This document shows, one piece after another, positions 61,365 to 64,000 of a DNA stretch of 64,000 nt (position 1 is the first letter of the stretch; every line of letters begins with the position of its first letter). This DNA is from Psilocybe azurescens (taxonomy: Eukaryota; Basidiomycota; Agaricomycetes; Agaricales; Agrocybaceae), in contig JAJIRX010000555.1 of the NCBI GenBank assembly GCA_023853785.1, forward strand, positions 682,001 through 746,000, written 5' to 3'. Position numbers and translations under genes: made by a program. The notes beneath the pieces were generated by a model that saw only the letters and a list, made by a program, of their open reading frames with translations, was not told where the DNA came from and ran no database searches.

Positions 61365-63046
61365 ATGGCCTCACGACAGAGGGCGCCTGCAGAAGATCCT
61401 CAGCAACCCATCGCTGATGAGGAGCCTATTAGTGGGACTGGGGAGGGTGATGAAATTATGGAAGAAGCAGAGGACCAAGAAGATGGATATAGTGAGTAGT
61501 TTTCTCATCCATTATTGCCCCTCCCGCGCCCTTGTCCCCGTCTTATAATCACATCTATTGTTCATCCATGTTGACCATTGAACTTACCATGGATTCTGCC
61601 GTAGCATCGTCTACTCCAACGTCGACGCTGACATGGATCAGTTGGTTCTGCTCTCTTCCGGGACATGAATATTTTTGTGAAGTGACGGAAGACTTTATCG
61701 AGGATGACTTCAATCTTACCGGTTTGAACACAATGGTGCCGTTCTGGAAGGAAGCTATGGAGATGGTATTGGACGTTGAACCAGGTGTGGATTCTTTCAC
61801 GTATAATCCCCTTTGTCCATGGTTGTACTTATCCCCTCACTGAAGACGAAGATACATCCAAGATCCCAGATGTTTCAATTGTTGAATCATCTGCGGAAAT
61901 GCTATACGGACTGGTACACCAACGGTACATTCTGACGCGTGTTGGCCTGCAGGCGATGGTGCGATGCGTTGGTCTACTGTTTCTGTGCAGAGCATGGCTG
62001 ACATGTCCCATTTTAGGCTGAGAAATACGAAAGTGGAGTCTTTGGTACATGCCCGCGTGTTTATTGCGTGGGATGCAACGTCGTACCTTGCGGGCGCGTA
62101 GATATTCCAGGCAACGATACAGTCAAACTGTTCTGTCCTAATTGCAATGATATTTATGTGCCTCCTAGCAGTCGGTTCCAGGGTGTAGATGGTGAGTGAT
62201 GGATTTTATTGTTGTTCGTTCATTTGTGGTTAACATAGCTCAAACCTCTTGTAAAAAGGCGCGTTCTTTGGCACGACATTTGCGCATCTGTTTTTCCAGA
62301 CATATCGTGAGCTAGCGCCCGCTCCATTCTGGAAAGCACCCTCTGTTGGAGGCTCGCCACTGTCACCTCGAAGTGTATCGGGGAGCAATGGCTCACGCAC
62401 TTCGCCATTTGTCAACCCTAACCCACACGGGGGACAAAAAGCGCGCTGCAGGCTATGTTTACGTTCCAAGGATATACGGCTTCAAGGTTAGCGAGAGGGC
62501 TAAGAGCGGGCCACGAATGCAGTGGTTGCGACTGAGACCAGAAAGTCCAGAAGAATTAGATTCTGTTGATTGGCGCGGTCGATGGATTAATGAAGATGAC
62601 GAATATGATGACGAGGAGGAGGAGGAAGAAGACAGACGAATGGAAGACTTTGACCCGGTATGATTTTCTTTCTTATCTATAATCATAAAACACATTTACA
62701 TGTTTCTATCAGGATGCTGCTGACGAAGATGACGATGAAGAAGAGGGAGGAGGAAGAGGAAGAGGCTGGAGCGTCTAACGTGAAAGGCTCCAAACCTGGG
62801 AAACAGGTGCCCAGCAGCACGACGCCTTCACAGTCTTCCTTACCACCGACCGTCACTTCTAGTCATTCGGCGCGCACATCTCCCACGTCATCTGGGGTTC
62901 CACGAACGCCGGAAGTCAGACCATTGATTGATCTTTCTGCATACGGCCTATCATCGTTCGGGCGCTCACTTGGAGAAGGCAAGGTCAAGATGGTGAGGCA
63001 ATCATGGATGCCAAGAACGGACTGGGCTGGTACCGCTCAAGTTTGA
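61365..63046 (+). CDS. CKB1: Casein kinase 2 regulatory (beta) subunit
   Basis: An acidic N-terminus ([20 protein letters not shown]) is joined by an intron to [34 protein letters not shown], then [20 protein letters not shown], the zinc finger [20 protein letters not shown] with [18 protein letters not shown], and [15 protein letters not shown] further intron leads to [18 protein letters not shown]. The acidic tail is [17 protein letters not shown]. It forms the dimer core of CK2. After the last intron the first acceptor gives [14 protein letters not shown] and a stop at 62776-62778. A longer Ser/Pro-rich frame to 63046 ([20 protein letters not shown]) opens if a G3 at 62745-62747 has one base too many, or if a later acceptor is used. 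Confidence 0.9.
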
Positions 63047-63394
63047 CCGCGTTGAGGAACGTTCTACTTATTTTTCTTCATTTCAATTTTTGTATTCTCT
63101 TTTCGGCGTGTCTTGTGTCTATTTTATTACCATATTACAGGTATTTTCAAGCGAGTGCTAGGACAAGACGACGGCTATAGGCCCAACAGTGGCATAACCT
63201 ATTTATCTTTGCAGCAGATTAGATTAGATAAAGCATTCTGCTGTAGCTTTGAGCTCGGCCAACGTTCGGCACTTTCTTCGTGAGAATCAAAACTATACAG
63301 TACATCAGCCTCTATGAGCACGTGACCAGTGACCGGAAGCAAGTGTGTAATATTTCGCAACGCTATCAACGACCTCCGTCAAGACCTCAAGAAA
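63047..63394. promoter_or_regulatory. CKB1-RPL36 intergenic region
   Basis: 348 bp with the CK2 beta terminator (T-rich at 63060-63120) and the RPL36 promoter. CACGTG at 63319-63324 lies 71 bp before the RPL36 ATG. The minus-strand ORF crossing this region is a shadow of RPL36 exons. Confidence 0.5.
63319..63324. promoter_or_regulatory. CACGTG E-box upstream of RPL36
   Basis: In GAGCACGTGACCAGTGACC, 71 bp before the ATG. CACGTG motifs are known in fungal ribosomal protein promoters (Cbf1-type), so function is plausible. Confidence 0.4.
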
Positions 63395-63896
63395 ATGGCT
63401 CGTACCAGTGAGTGTCGCGGTTCTGAAACTGGATAATTGAGAGGGAGATATACTGAACGAATGGTCCTGTAATGTATTATAGACCTCCGTTACGGACCTA
63501 ACCAGGGACACCCCACCACCCCCATCCCCAAAGCTGTCCGTCCCAGCCAGCGCAAAGGTGTGCAATCCACCAAGACGAAATTCGTCAGGTCTGTGATCAG
63601 AGAGGTTGCTGGATTCTCTGCATACGAACGCCGAGTTATGGAGCTGTTGAGGAACTCGAAGGTGCGTTATCTGAAATTATATTGGAAAGGACGGGAGTTC
63701 TGATGGTACTACGCTGTGTACAGGATAAGAAGGCCAGGAAGCTGACCAAGAAGAGGGTGGGTATTTGTTGTCTGGTGAAAGTACGGTGGAAGGCTTATAC
63801 ATTTGAATTGGACAGCTTGGTACACTCTTGCGCTCAAAACGCAAGCTCGAAGAGCTGTCGAACATTATCCAGGAGAGCAGGAGGACGACGCACTAA
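63395..63896 (+). CDS. RPL36: 60S ribosomal protein L36 (eL36)
   Basis: Four exons: MART|NLRYGPNQGHPTTPIPKA, VRPSQRKGVQSTKTKFVRSV, IREVAGFSAYERRVMELLRN, SKDKKARKLTKKR and LGTLLRSKRKLEELSNIIQE with an end SRRTTH. The order, the KLTKKRLGTLLRSKRKLEEL helix and the length of about 100 residues are diagnostic. It is a basic protein of the large subunit. All four splice joins keep frame. Downstream to the window edge I see only 3' untranslated sequence. Confidence 0.95.
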
Positions 63897-64000
63897 GGGG
63901 TGGAGGAGATGTACATATATGGCGCTATGGAGCTACTGTATGGTTGATGATACGGTCTACATAACACATTACTTTGACGCTGCGAACAAAGACTTGAGAC

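Overview
The window is nuclear DNA from a filamentous basidiomycete, most likely an agaricomycete (mushroom-forming) fungus. The evidence is about 27 genes in 64 kb on both strands, nearly all cut by several short introns (about 40-65 nt) with GTRNGT-like donors and CTRAY-like branch sites, plus fungal families such as an Ssd1/Dis3L2 homologue, a FEX-type fluoride exporter, an RTA1-like protein, a Zn(II)2Cys6 regulator and a DUF7704-like membrane protein. I saw no tRNA or rRNA gene, no CRISPR array and no intact mobile element.

Layout. 0-6.8 kb: the 3' end of an unknown gene, a PUB-domain gene, the vacuolar aspartic protease, and a BRD8-like bromodomain gene. 6.8-18.3 kb: TRA1/TRRAP on the minus strand, tail to tail with the BRD8-like gene; both proteins belong to NuA4/TIP60-type acetyltransferase complexes. 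18.6-23.9 kb: CTNNBL1 (splicing), UTP15 (rRNA processing) and TCTP. 23.9-25.5 kb: a gene-poor island with a decayed protein disulfide isomerase (PDI) fragment and a poly-A tract. 25.5-37.2 kb: gamma-tubulin complex GCP3, the intact PDI, verprolin/WIP, RBM42, ribosomal protein L5 and Mediator MED17. 37.7-45 kb: a zinc-cluster transcription factor, ESCRT-III VPS24 and mitochondrial NAD-isocitrate dehydrogenase IDH2. 45-54.5 kb: SSD1/DIS3L2-like, a BTB-like protein, a zinc-ribbon Rpr2/Snm1-like protein and an RTA1-like membrane protein. 54.8-64 kb: a small four-exon membrane gene not visible as one ORF, VID27, a DUF7704-like protein, the FEX fluoride exporter, CK2 beta and ribosomal protein L36.

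How the genes relate. The set is housekeeping: chromatin and transcription (TRA1, BRD8-like, MED17, zinc cluster), RNA processing (CTNNBL1, UTP15, RBM42, Rpr2-like, SSD1), translation (RPL5, RPL36, TCTP), cytoskeleton (GCP3, verprolin), secretion and vacuole (PDI, PEP4, VPS24) and metabolism or ion export (IDH2, FEX). Many neighbours are divergent over short shared promoters. I see no biosynthetic cluster or defence island.

Quality caution. Several conserved genes (TRA1, MED17, SSD1, IDH2, verprolin, DUF7704-like, the zinc-cluster factor) carry single-base frame breaks, most at short homopolymers, in both directions but mostly as missing bases. I read most of these as consensus errors. One TRA1 break coincides with a well-formed -1 slippery heptamer followed by a hairpin and deserves a separate look. 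Intron positions and exon joins below are my own reading of splice signals and frames.
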